This document shows, piece by piece, positions 11,670 to 22,887 of a DNA stretch of 64,000 nt. Positions within the stretch are counted from its first letter, which is position 1, and each line of letters opens with the position of its first letter. Under the pieces are notes generated by a model, which saw only the letters and a program-made list of their open reading frames with translations, made no database searches and was not told the origin of the DNA. Location of the stretch: positions 20,391,479-20,455,478 of the forward strand of contig NC_090743.1 in assembly GCF_036898095.1 (NCBI RefSeq), given 5' to 3'. Both the position numbers and the translations under genes were made by a program. This DNA is from Palaemon carinicauda. Taxonomy: Eukaryota > Arthropoda > Malacostraca > Decapoda > Palaemonidae.

Positions 11670-14640
11670 GTCTCTGCTCAGAGCAGAGGGCAGCGGTGTG
11701 ATGAAAGTAATAAGTGTATCAAATGCCGGGAGTGGTCTGGCTCCCAGTGGCAAGGTTTGGGCGTCAGCTAAAGAAGAACGCTAAACAGGATTCTTCTCAT
11801 TCGTAGGTTCCTTCGAAGCAGAAGAAACCTAAGGCTGTTTCTTATGCTTCCCGATCTTCCTCCACTCCCGATCTTCCTCCTTCGGAAGAGGAGCAAAGTC
11901 CAAGGCATGTCTCTCCTGCGAGTGACCACTTCTCTCATTCGCAAGAGAGGCCACTCGAGACTCCTCTCCGGAGGCCTGCTGCTGATCCTCCTGCCCCTGC
12001 TGGGGATTGTCACTGTGGTTGTAGACCCTACCGTGCTCGTCCACCGCTTCGCATTAGAGGTGCTCCTTCGCCTTCGGCTAAAAGACACCTCTTCGGGTCT
12101 TGATCTTCATCTCTGCAGCTCTCCTCATCGGAGGAGCCTTCTCGTCTGGGTTCTGCTGGTTCTCGATCTTCGCCTGTTTCTTCAAAGTCTCCTGTGCATC
12201 AACGAACCTTGGTTCGTGACTCCCTATCAAGGACTCGTTCGTGATCCTCTCCTCGGGATGTTTGCCCTTCCAAAGGGTACATCCCTTCTCCAGATCATCA
12301 TTGGGCTGTTCGCCGACCAATTGCTTGCTGATCGCCTGATCGCTGCTCGCTGATCGCCTGCTCGCCGATCGCCTGCTCGCCGGTCTCTTACTCGCCGATC
12401 TCTTGCTCATCAGTGTCCTGCTCACCGACCTGCTGCTTGTCAACCTACAGCTTGCTGATCGCCTACTCGCCGATCTTCTCCTGTTGGCTCTTCTCCATCT
12501 CGCCAACTCCAGAATCGCTGACACGTCGGACTTTTGATTGTAAATAACCGACATACGACTCGACTAGCTCCTACGCATAAATCTCCTGCTTACCGATCTC
12601 TGATCATCTACACATTATTGATCTCCTGTTCTTCAACATCACCATTTGCTGAAGCAGTGCTCACATCACTGCTCTGCAGCACGTCGTTCGCTTGGGCATC
12701 TGTCCGCGACTCGTCAATCTCTAGCTTGCCGATCGTCCATTCACCATCCACCCTCTCGTCAGGTATCAACAGTTGACCCAGCATCAACTTGACAGCTCTT
12801 GCCAACCCGTCGGCAACCCTCTTTTGCACAATGGGCCTCCCGTTGTCTGCCAACTAAGGAGAGTAGTCACCATCAGCTACGCGACAATCGTCGACCATTG
12901 TCTACCTCTTCCAAGAGGCCACCCCTCCAACAGCAGGTCTCCCATTGTCAGGTAGGTACACGCGAGCACGCTACCTACTGCTGAGACACCTCCTTCAGGC
13001 CAGAAACATAGAGGTAAGCAGCTTTACAGGTCGTCTCCAGTGAGAACTCTAGTTCTCTCATCGACGAAAGGCAAATTTCCTTACCACCGTTCATCGTCGC
13101 CCCATTCCCCTCCCCACAAATGCATAACAGTGCGACCGCTGAGGTAGGAGGAAAAGGGCAAGCTGCAAGTTCTTAAGATCCCGAAGCTGCCTGTCCATAG
13201 GAAGAAACCAACATCAACGGTCTCAGAGACTTCCTCTTCGGAGATGAAGACTCCTCGGAGGGACCCTTCAGCTTCATTCCCTTCAGAGGAACAGTCGGAC
13301 AGCGCCTCCCTCAGTAAACGACCGTGGTTCGGAGCCTTGGTCAAGGCTGTTACACAGGTTTTCAGGCCAAGTATACTATCTTCGCGCCCGGTGGAAACTT
13401 CTGGGATCCCCCTGGAAGTCTTCCTTACCTTCGGTCCCAAGGCAAAGAGCCATGGTTTCATCCCCACTGAAGAGGAAGAGAGGAGTCCCCAATGTCATCG
13501 CGTCATCCAGGGTTAAGCTGACTCCAGTCAGGACGTCTAGGGTTAAGGCTAACCTCGCTAGTTCCTTTTCCCCTTGCCCTCTTGCTTACTCGTCACCTCA
13601 ATCAAGAGGCACCCACCCGGAAGAGTCTTTACCAGGCTCTCCATGGCCGTCCCCGATGGAAGAAGCTCCATGAGATAGCAGTCACAGCCTTGGAACCTGT
13701 AGAAGTTTCCATCCTTCCCTCTATGGGCATCCATCAGAAGGTCATGACATCCAGACAGTGCCAGACCTTCAGTGTTGCAGCTTTTTTGGTGGGAGCCTAA
13801 AGACTCCAAGACACTGCCCAAATCCTCTTCAAGGATTCCTAGACCAGCAAGGGGGGTCAAGTCGTCAGTCAGCCAGTATAATATCGACCATAACTCACCC
13901 CAAGACGAGATCTTGGCGGTGGACAACAAAGTTAATGCTGCCAGTGCCACATTTGAAGGAGATCAGAGGGAATAAGAGCACATCTTTTGGCAAGTTCTGG
14001 CTTGTATGAGGGCCCTCAATGGGTTGGCAGACTGGGAGATGTCTCCTCAAGAGGGCAAGGACACTGTCTTGAATCGTGTCTTAGGCACTCAGAAGCCCCA
14101 AAATCCAGTGCAGCTTTGCCCTAGTCTCAGGGACTGAAGAGTGCCCCACATAAGGTTGCCACTCAACTTTCCGATTGGGCTCATCCTCTCAGCTCCTCCC
14201 ACCTCTGGTTGTTCAGCAGAGGAGATACTATGAGGTCCTGGACGAACCCCGCCTGGCTCTTCCTCTCAACCATTTGCTAGAGGAACTGACAAAGGGGGTC
14301 CCGCTGGAGAGGCTTTCTGGTCGTCGGGTCACTTTCTCGGCCTCGGAGATCCTGAACAAGAAGGTAGAGAAGTATGCCATGCAGGCTACTTCGTGGCTGG
14401 ATCTCTGGTGGGGATCCCTAGGGATCCTGGTACAGACTGAGGATTTCTCCAAAGAAAGTAACAGGAAGGCGATGGAGACCTTACTCTTGGGTACCTGTAC
14501 CATCGAGTTCTTGGCTTATGAAGTCGTAAACTTGTGAGCCAACACTATCCTGAAGAGCAGAGACTCAGTAGCTGAGAGGTTCCATCACCAAGTCCCTAAC
14601 GTCGAGATTGCAAGGCTTCAGAACTCCTCTCTAGAGTGAT
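11670..14640 (+). pseudogene. Gag-like ORF1 remnant of DIRS B2
   Basis: The 5' part reads RGQRCDESNKCIKCREW then SGSQW (about 11685-11750), the second half of the cysteine motif also found in B3 and A1. A serine/proline-rich stretch with short repeats follows (12290-12480, cgcctgctcgccgat-type units), then the core YYEVLDEP (14229) and KYAMQATSWLDLW (about 14370-14410) inside an open frame at 14175-14537. Many stops and frameshifts separate these blocks. The product would have been the structural protein of the retrotransposon particle. Confidence 0.6.
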
Positions 14641-15039
14641 CCTAGTTGTTTGAGCCAAGGGACTTTGAACAGGCTGCGGAGAGATGGTGGAAGTCCCACC
14701 AGGACTCCCTCCTCCATAGGGCCCTACAGACCACCATCTCCGCAGACCAGCCAACCTAAACCTTCGAGCAAAACGGCGGTAAAAGACAAGTCTAAAAAGT
14801 CCTTTCCTGCCAAGGACAGGAAAGGGAACGCCTCCCGTGGAGGGAAACGACCTAAATTTGGTGCCGTGGCTGCAAACGCTAGGATAGGAGATCCCTCTGC
14901 TTGTCCACCAGTGGGGGGATGCCTACATTGCTGCTGGAAGAGGTGGATGCAGCTCGGGGCCAAACCCTGGACAGTCTCTGCGATTCATTCAGGGTATTGC
15001 ATTCCTTTCATTTCATCTCTCCCTCCACTGATTAAAACT

Positions 15040-16060
15040 CCAGTGTTGAAAAGCTCCTTTGCGATGGGATCGGCAGAGGGGCTGACCTTTCAGGCCAAAG
15101 TCCAGACCATGTTGGAAAAGGGTGCTCCCCAGGGAGTCTCGACAACTCCCTAGGCTTCTTCAGTCGACTCTTTCTTGTGAAAAAGGCGTCTGGAGGCTGG
15201 AGGCCAGTCATCGACCTTTCAGCGCTGAACAAGTTTGTCAAACAGACTTCGTTCAGCATGGAGACAGCAGATACCGTCAGATAAGTGGTAATACCACAGG
15301 ACTTCATGTGCACATTGGACCTAAAGGATGCATACTTCTAGATCCCAATCCATCTGTCTTCAAGGAAGTATCTGAGATTCAGTCTGGACAACAAGAAATA
15401 CTAGATTCAAGGTGCTGTTCTTCGGGCTTTCCCCAGTACCACAGATCTTCACAAGAGTGTTCGCCAGGCAACATATCGCCGCCTCACATGGAAGACGATG
15501 TTCCTACTTGCTTGGCTTTGGCCAAAAGAGTCGGCAAACTTCATGGTCTCTCGTATGGCATCGCCCATTCAAGGGGATGGGGGGAGGTAAGTTTCGCTTC
15601 GTCCCTGAGTTTGTTGCCAAGACACAAAATCCAGGGGTACAGGATCCTAGATTCGATTCCTTCCGAATAACGAGTCTCTACTCTGTAACCAACGATCCGG
15701 ATCATCTGTTACTGTACCCAGTAAGGAGGAGGAGTTTGAGGCTCTACCTCTAAAGAATAGCAGCAGCTCTTCCTTGAATGCCTTCGCTTTTCGTCAACAC
15801 TTGGAGAATTAAGAGGATGATCACAAACATATGGACCAAGAGCGCATGATGTAAGGGGCATAGCTACGTCCCTGGCCCTCAAACAGAATTACTCTGTGAA
15901 GCAGGTTCTGCAAGCAGGCATGTGAAAGCGTCAAAAGACCATCACTGCCCATTACCTGCAAGACGTGACCCACAGGAGACTCGATACATTTTCTGTCGGT
16001 CCTGTGGTGGCTGCACAACAGCTGGTTTAGTACCTCAAGCTCTTTAATAAACATGTAGCA
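15040..16060 (+). pseudogene. RT fragment fused to YR catalytic half, DIRS B2
   Basis: RT begins near 15060 and reads FLVKKASGGWRPVIDLSAL, then KQTSFSMETAD, DFMCTLDLKDAYF and an altered LFFGLSPVPQIF (15409-15446). At about 15470 the sequence passes directly into the YR catalytic region (SRGWGEV, FVPEFVAKTQNPGVQ, 15540-15660), so the YxDD box, all of RNase H and the YR N-terminal half are missing. Comparison with B4, where the corresponding points are about 47300 and 49030, puts the loss at roughly 1.7 kb. Frameshifts are also present. Confidence 0.65.
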
Positions 16061-16499
16061 AGGTTGAGGGCACTGGTTACCCAGTTTTAGTCTGAGTGAA
16101 TGAAAAGGAATGACTGGCTATTTCTTTTCTTCATTCCCCCCCTCTCTTGGCGAAATCAGCATCCTGGGTCCTCTACACAGCTGACCTCAACCACTGCAGG
16201 TGAATCATTCCTCCCTTGTGTAATCAGGTATTGTTAATATTGTTACATCCCCATACCCTAGCGATGTGGTATTGGGAATGTCTCGGTGAACTCGGTTAAC
16301 TCCTATGGACTCGGAATACCTTACACCTTGAGTCACACTGCTAGTATCTCAACACACAGCTTGTGTAGGCTGCAGACCATGTATAGCAAGGTTTAGTGAG
16401 GTGTTAGGGTTTCCTTATTTGTGTACTAACCTACACATGAGTACTCCCCAGGCAAAGCCTAAAAACCAAATTGGCAGGGACTTCCACCCTCCTAAGGGG

Positions 16500-16822
16500 T
16501 GAGTCAACCCCTATAAATAACGTAAGTTTGTATTCCAGTTGCGGAACAAACGACAAATTTGGAAATAATTTGTATTTTTCCTAACGATACAAACCTATAC
16601 AGATTTGCCCGCCAAACCAGTCCCCCATAAAGTTCTACCTCCAAGCAAAGTGAAACATAGTCATAGGTGTGCGAGTGAGAGGGGTAGCGAACTACCTCCC
16701 TACATCCCGCTAAAGTCTAATGGATCGTCTTTTCAGCTTTGCCAAAAGTAATACCCTTATACTGTAAATAGCTACAGGTTTGTATCGTTAGGAAAAATAC
16801 AAATTACTTCCAAATTTGTCAT
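16500..16822. repeat. ICR and right terminal repeat of DIRS B2
   Basis: Two inverted copies of gacaaatt-x-ggaaataatttgtatttttcctaa-type sequence (about 16549-16590 and 16785-16822) flank a weakened ITR. The layout is the same as 8271-8619 of B1 and 61531-61887 of B4. Confidence 0.75.
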
Positions 16823-18960
16823 ATTAGTTGCTAAGCTACAACTCTAGTTGGAAAAGCAAGATGCTATAAGCCCAAGGGCTCCAACAGAGAAAAATAGCAT
16901 AATGGGGAAAGGAAATAAGGAAATTGATAAACTAAATGAAAAGTAATAAACAATTAAAATAAAATATTCTAGGAACAGTAACATTAAATCATCTTTCATA
17001 TATAAACTATAATAAGGGACATTTCTGCCCGTTCAAAATAAAAACTTTTACTGCAAGTTTGAACTTTTGAAGTTCTACTAATTCATTTGCCTAATTGGGA
17101 AGATCATTGCACAACATGGTCATAGCTGGAGTAAAACTTTTAGAATAGGCTACTGTGTAGTATTGAGCATCATGATGGAGAAGTCCTAAATATTAGAATT
17201 AACTGCATACCTAGTATTACGAACAGGGTGGTACTGTCCAGGAAGATCTGAATGTAAAGGATGGTCAGAATTATGAAAAATCCTATGCAACATGCATAAA
17301 CTAATTGAACGACGGTGTCAGAGATTAACATCTAGATCATGAATTAGAAATTTAATAGCCCATACATCCCTGTCCAACAAATTAAGATGAGAATCAGCAG
17401 CCGAAGACCAGACAGGAGAACAATACTTGAAACAAGGTAGAATGAAAGAATTAAAAAACTTCAGAATAAAGTAGACTGATCACCGAAAATCTTAGGACTC
17501 AATAAGCCAATTTTTTTGTGCAATTGAAGAGGACACAGACCTAATGTGTTTCTCAAAAGTAAATTTGTTACAGAGAATCGTACCTAAAATCTTAGAGTCA
17601 TGTCGAGTTAAAGAAACACAATCAATGCTGAGATTGGGATGTTGAGGAGCAATTGTCCTTGACCTACTTACAATCATACTTATGAGTTTTGTTAGGATTC
17701 AACTAAATGCCCCATAATTTATACGATCCACTAATTTTAGCAAGATCTCTATTAAGGGATTTAGCAAGCCAGATCTACATTCAGGAGATGGAATTGATGC
17801 AATGAGTAGGATCATCATCTGCATATGCAACAAGCTTGTTTTCTAAGCCAAACCACATGTCATGTGTATATACTGTAGTATGAAAAGTAATGGGCCAAGA
17901 ACACTACCCTCAAGAACACTAGATATTACATTTCTATACTCACTATGGTGCCCATTAACAACAACGCTTTTCAACCTATTACTTAGAAATTCAATTATGA
18001 TCCTAAGAAAAGACCCACCCACTCCCAAATGTTCAAGTTTGAAAACAAGGACCTCATGATTAAAACGGTCAAAGGCAACACTAAAATCAAAGCCAATCGT
18101 GCGAACTTCCTGACCGCAATCAAGGGATTTCTGTATACTATTGTTGATTGTAAGAAGGGCATCACATAGTCCAAGGCCTTTACAAAAGCCAAATTGCAAA
18201 CTAGGGAACAGATGATTACCTTCCGCAAATCTATTTAAATATTTTGCCAGTAGACAAAATTTTTTTTAGATGATATGGGAGTTATGGAAATTGGGTGGTA
18301 ATCAGTTGGACTTGAGCTACCACAAACACATTTACATAATGAAGTAACATTACTGATTCTCCAACAAGTGCTAAAAGCTGCTCCTCTTGCTAACTTGCAC
18401 AAAATAAGATAACTTTGGAGCTAAGAAATCTGCAGTCTTTATAAAAAACAAAGGAAAAATACCATTTGAGTCTACACCTCCATTAGCATCAAGGTCCCTC
18501 AAAAGAGCTTTGATTTCATGAGATTGAAAAGCTAAACTAGTTAGTTTAGCCTCAGGAAAATGGGAATGAGGAAGATAAAGTTTCTCATTACTCTGCTTAC
18601 TGTTAAACACATCAGCCAAAAGAGTTGCCTTTTCCTTTGGACAGTGAATGACTGAGCCATGTGGTTTAAATACAGGAGGAACTGTTGCATCTACACCAAA
18701 GAGCGCAGATTTAAGGGTAGCCCACCACTTATGTTCCTGAGCTGTAACAGAAAGGGTTTCTCTTATGGTTAAATTGTATTCCTTTTCATTTGAAGCATAA
18801 ACTCTGAGCAAAAGCTCTAAGCCGAGTATAGTTATTCCAAGTCAAATCTAACCTGATGCCATTCCAAAGATGATAGGCCTCCTGCTTCTCCAAATGGGCA
18901 CATCTACCATCATCATTGAAGAGATTCGCCTATCAATTATGTTGACTAGGTTCTCATTAA
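16823..18960 (-). pseudogene. Decayed LINE reverse transcriptase, minus strand
   Basis: Reading minus, 18371-18811 gives a pre-RT region (EHKWWATLKSALFG, then ALLRDLDANGGVDSNGIFP). Then 17843-18228 gives RT blocks QFGFCKGLGLCDALLTI, IGFDFSVAFDRFNHE and SVLEGSVLGPLLFIL, where an intact LINE would have GVPQGSVLGPLLFIL. RT thumb (about 17490-17680) and a C-terminal tail (FKYCSPVWSSAADSH, about 17380-17440) follow, ending in a 3' tail at 16823-16950. Stops and frameshifts abound. The family is a Jockey/CR1-like non-LTR element by motif; clade assignment is inference. Confidence 0.75.
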
Positions 18961-20279
18961 AAGGAACAACAGTATCAACACTTATATAATTGTGACCAAT
19001 TCTAGCCCAAAAGATCACTCAAAATGCCATTCATAACTACCCAAGAGGGTAATTGAGAACTCTCCAACATGTCAGAGAGTAGGGAAAAGGGCAATCCACA
19101 AGGCAATGAGGAATTAATCTTTCCTCCTAATTACCCGTGAGTAGTCTACTTCCACTGAAAAGTCAGTGGGTAGGAGAAGGTAACTCGATATGACCCACAA
19201 ATATAGCTCTTTAGTTGAGTAACCCTCCCAACTGCCCAGTTACCCATCCCTAAGGATTAGATGGAGAGGGGGAAGGACACCCAAGCCATATAGGGAGATG
19301 TATCCCCTCCTAGTGCAAAACATCTATTTTAGGGAAAGAGAAAGCCACTTAACACATTTTTATGTAAATACTTTCACTATCATCATAAGTAGCACAGTAA
19401 AAGATATTTGTAGCTTTATGCACAAAACTGTAAATTGTAACCATTATAATACTGTACACTTTAATAGAAACTAGTTTGTGAATATATTGAATATAATCTC
19501 ATGAATGTATAATTATACAATACCTACTGTGCCAGAATACTCCACAAACCTTATGGTACAAGTTTCCTTAAAAAGAAATACTGTACTGTATGTGATATTA
19601 CAGACTAGAGCCTCAGGAATATACTGAATATGGGATATTCACTTTGTCAATTCCAGTACTCAATTTACAAATATGAGTTATATTAAAAATTTTCATCAAA
19701 ATTTCTCTGTTCTTTGAGAAAATTATAAACACTCAAACATATACAAGCTTTTACAGTATACATATGAATACAAATTTACCAGCTTCAAGAATATGAATAA
19801 TTCAACACATGCTACGTAACCCAACTGAGGTTATACATGAGTGAACATTCATTATCAAAATATAGTAGGCAACAGAAAAAGTGAAGTATGGATAAACACT
19901 ATTACTTAGTGCTAAAATTAAGTCAATTATTCATTCAGAATGTAATTAACTGTATTTAACTTCGAAGTTAAGGTAGAATTCTCACCTAAAATTAGTAGTA
20001 CTAACAGTCGTTCCTTACTTCAAGGCTACAATGTTGAAAAGATAGATGCTGGCATAAATAAGTGTCAGATAATTGATTTTTGTGTTAGTAATGGCCCCTC
20101 AGGGGGTGATATGTCTTCAGTTAGAAGAAGAGTTCAGCATTGGAGGTGTCGTGATAGGGTCAATACAGCCTGAACCTGTTGTAGCTCCTATACATATCAA
20201 ATCCATGCCTTATGCATTGATACACATGGAAAGCAGCCAAGTGCAGAAAGGAAATAGAAAAATAACAAACTATAAGTGA
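18961..20279. other. Non-coding stretch
   Basis: AT-rich, with no frame or RNA gene recognised. The portion 18961-19330 may be 5' sequence of the LINE or another old repeat. Nothing further is visible to 20279, apart from a frame at 20073-20279 judged to be chance. Confidence 0.4.
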
Positions 20280-20640
20280 AAAATAATAAAAGAAAAAAAA
20301 TATTAGTACTGTAGTAACTACATTAAATAGAACAGTCATATATAAACTATGAAACAAGACTTGTATCAACCAGTTCAATGGATGACTATTTGCAACAAGT
20401 TTGAACTTTTGAAGTTCCACTAATTCGACCAATGGACTAGAAAAATCATTCCACTATCTAATCACAATTGGAGCAAAATTTCTTGAATACCGTGTAGTAA
20501 TGTGCCTTATGATGGGGGAACAAAGACTGTTAGAATTAACTGCATAACTAGTACTGTACTACATACTGGATGGTTCAGTTTGGGAACATGCAAATGTAAA
20601 GGCTGGTCAGAATTATGAAAAATCTTATGCAACAGAGCAT
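20280..20640 (-). repeat. 3' fragment of the same LINE family
   Basis: Shares gtttgaacttttgaagttc (also near 17061-17080), ggtcagaattatgaaaaatc (17261-17280) and intervening sequence with the LINE at 16823-18960, in the same orientation. It lacks the RT core. Confidence 0.65.
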
Positions 20641-20850
20641 TCAACTTAAAAAGAAAAAAAAAATATTGAACAGATATTGTATTGTCATATATTATTAGTA
20701 GTTCCAGTAAAAAAGTGTAGTTTTTGCAAAGCATTTAGCTATAGTAGATATTAGAATTTTAGCATTTGAAACTGGTACCCCTTTCTGCAACTTTGCAAGT
20801 GACTTTCAGGAACCCTAACATTAACTTTTTTCTTCACTTATCCTTTAAAG

Positions 20851-21054
20851 GATATAAGGAGAATTTTGAAGGAGGCCAACGAGGGAAAACAGAGGACTAT
20901 AAACAGAAAATTCTTTACGAAAGGAGATGCAGTATCTGTTTTAGATGAAGCAGACCAATTTTGGCATAGGGGTCTGGTTACTGGATGCTTTGGTCACTTG
21001 ATAGAAGTGTTCCTTGTAGATTCTGGAAAGGATATTATAACAGAGAGAAACATG
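20851..21054 (+). CDS. Multi-Tudor protein gene, internal exon (first half of a Tudor domain)
   Basis: An acceptor (tcctttaaag) precedes 20851 and a donor (ATG|GTAAGT) follows 21054. The exon is 204 nt (68 codons), phase 0 at both ends. It encodes the first half of an extended Tudor barrel: GDAVSVLDEADQFWHRGLV, then IEVFLVDSGKD, aligning with SLYKEDQRFYRAIVKE and VHYVDYGKSD of the large exon. It splices in frame to 29630, where the second half of the barrel continues. The acidic loop and the DSG in place of DYG are divergent, so aromatic-cage function here is uncertain. More 5' exons must exist; none was identified with confidence. Confidence 0.75.
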
Positions 21055-22507
21055 GTAAGTGCTGGACCTGCTTTGCTTAACATTTTGAAATGTCAATCGT
21101 ATAAATAGGAAACTATTTATAAGCCTGAAAGTAAAAATAAGTAATGTTTGAATGTGAATACAAACCTTCATCCTTTAATATAATACAACCTTGGTTCTTT
21201 AATATACAAGTACAGTATTTATGCCAGAGCAAACTGTATTCATATTTTAAAGAATCAGGTTTGAATAGCCAGGAATAATAGAAAATAATTATTAAATTAA
21301 TTTTTTCATGCGTTAACCTAAATTTTTCTATTAAGAAAAATGGAAAAAATTTGAATTTTTTAATGGAGAAGTACCGAATTAAAAGCTCAAAATAAAGTTG
21401 ACTGGCAACATTTAACTGAGGCCCTTTGTGTCTATAGGTGTAAGAGATGATGATGATGATGATAACCCAAATTTTTATCCTTTCATATAGAAGTATTCTT
21501 CAGGGGGAACACACTGATATTAAAACGAAGTTTTTATTGCTATGAAAAATATAAAGAACATTTAAAATCTATTCTACTATAGTAGTGGATAGTAAAAAGA
21601 CTAAAACTGTACTTCTAGTATGTAACAGTTTTTGGGCATGTCTGTAAAGTGCTAAATTTTCTTGATGCATTCCACTTATCATTAAAGCAGTATAGTACAG
21701 TACTTGTAAGAGTAGCCAATGCTTTTTTTTTTTCTTAATATGAGGATAAAAGGTTCACAAGCTATCAACGTGGCCGTGCATTTCAGGTTTGTCTCTGCCA
21801 AATGACAATTTGTTTGATTTCAGCTCGGGTATCGTCCATTAAAAGCATACAGTTAGTGCCGTTGGTTTCTACTTTTCTCTAGACATTATGTTGATACAGT
21901 ATCTTAATTGTCCACCTAAAATGAATTTGATTTACCAGTATTAATATTCTACAAATGTGTGTATGCTAGACCGAACTGTCAATACTTTTTGTTCCTTTCC
22001 ACCTTAATTCGATCTGCTAATCAGATTAGCCCTCTGCCTAAGAGAAAATATTAAAAGTGCTTTTCAACATATGACCATCAGCAAGACTAGAAGCTATTTA
22101 AAAATGCCTATTCTTTTAACCAAAACAGGAATCCAGTCTTGCTAAAATTTAAATTTGGATTAGCTCTGCTATCTTGTTACTTTTTTTTTTTTTTTTTCTT
22201 GTCAACCAAGATGTGGTTCAAGTCTACGCTGGTCTGCCTTCAGTTTCAAATAGGTTTACCTCAAGTACCTTAATAACTTTTGTATCTACCCTGGGCACCT
22301 TCTAACTGAATAGTCCTTTCATTTCATCTTTAAACAGATCACTACTTCACTTCCCCTACGATCTTCCCAAAAAAGTATCCGGACATTAACTCCTAATGGG
22401 TTAAGCAAACTAGTCCCCTTTTAGAATCAGACCTAAGCTGGCAGTCGAACACTGTAACTAAACTCAAATGGCAGTCAATAAACTTGAGAGGGTTGATAAA
22501 AGATAAA
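21055..22507 (+). other. Tudor-gene intron, 5' part
   Basis: Non-coding, AT-rich, with a short (atg)n run at 21448-21463 and poly-T runs near 21722 and 22182. No exon-like segment is seen. Together with DIRS A1 and 29252-29629 it forms one intron of about 8.6 kb. Confidence 0.6.
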
Positions 22508-22521
22508 TTTTCAATATTAAA

Positions 22522-22679
22522 CTTACCCGATAATCATGTAGCTGTCAACTCCGTTGCCCGACAGAATTCTATGGAGGGATACGCCAGCTATCACAATACT
22601 AGAAGGGGGTGTACTTACCAGCGCCACCTGTGGCCAGGTACTATAGTACTTCTTGTTGACACCTCCTCAATTTTTCCTC
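22522..22679. repeat. Left ITR of DIRS A1
   Basis: Reads as an exact reverse complement of 29054-29211 over 158 bp. Sequence outside it (22508-22521) is not shared with the right edge, which is the non-identical terminal extension typical of DIRS. Confidence 0.92.
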
Positions 22680-22887
22680 TGTCGTGCTTCCGGCAAGACG
22701 TTCTGGGATACGCTTATGTTCTTGGAGTATTTTCACGGCTTTTGGTGAAGTATTTCTCTTTGATTTCGGCTGTCGCTTTACTGGAAACCTTATATTAGCT
22801 TAGATAGCTTTTATATAGTCCTGATTAACGGTTAACGATCTTTTGCTTGATTTTGAAACCCCACTTGGCTAACTCTTTGGATTCAAG

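Larger units (their letters stand above)
11620..16822 (+). mobile_element. DIRS-like retrotransposon B2, 5'-truncated
   Basis: Gag, RT, YR and the right terminal region are present, but no left ITR is seen and the left boundary is approximate. The right end carries an ICR (about 16500-16620) followed by a degenerate ITR and the right edge ending gtcat at about 16822, as in B1. A LINE 3' end begins immediately after, at 16823. An internal deletion joins the middle of RT to the catalytic half of YR near 15470. Confidence 0.7.

Noticed and set aside
20073..20279. 68-codon frame as an upstream Tudor exon
   Set aside because: No Tudor-like motif, no splice-site pair giving phase 0 into 20851, and it runs into LINE-derived sequence.
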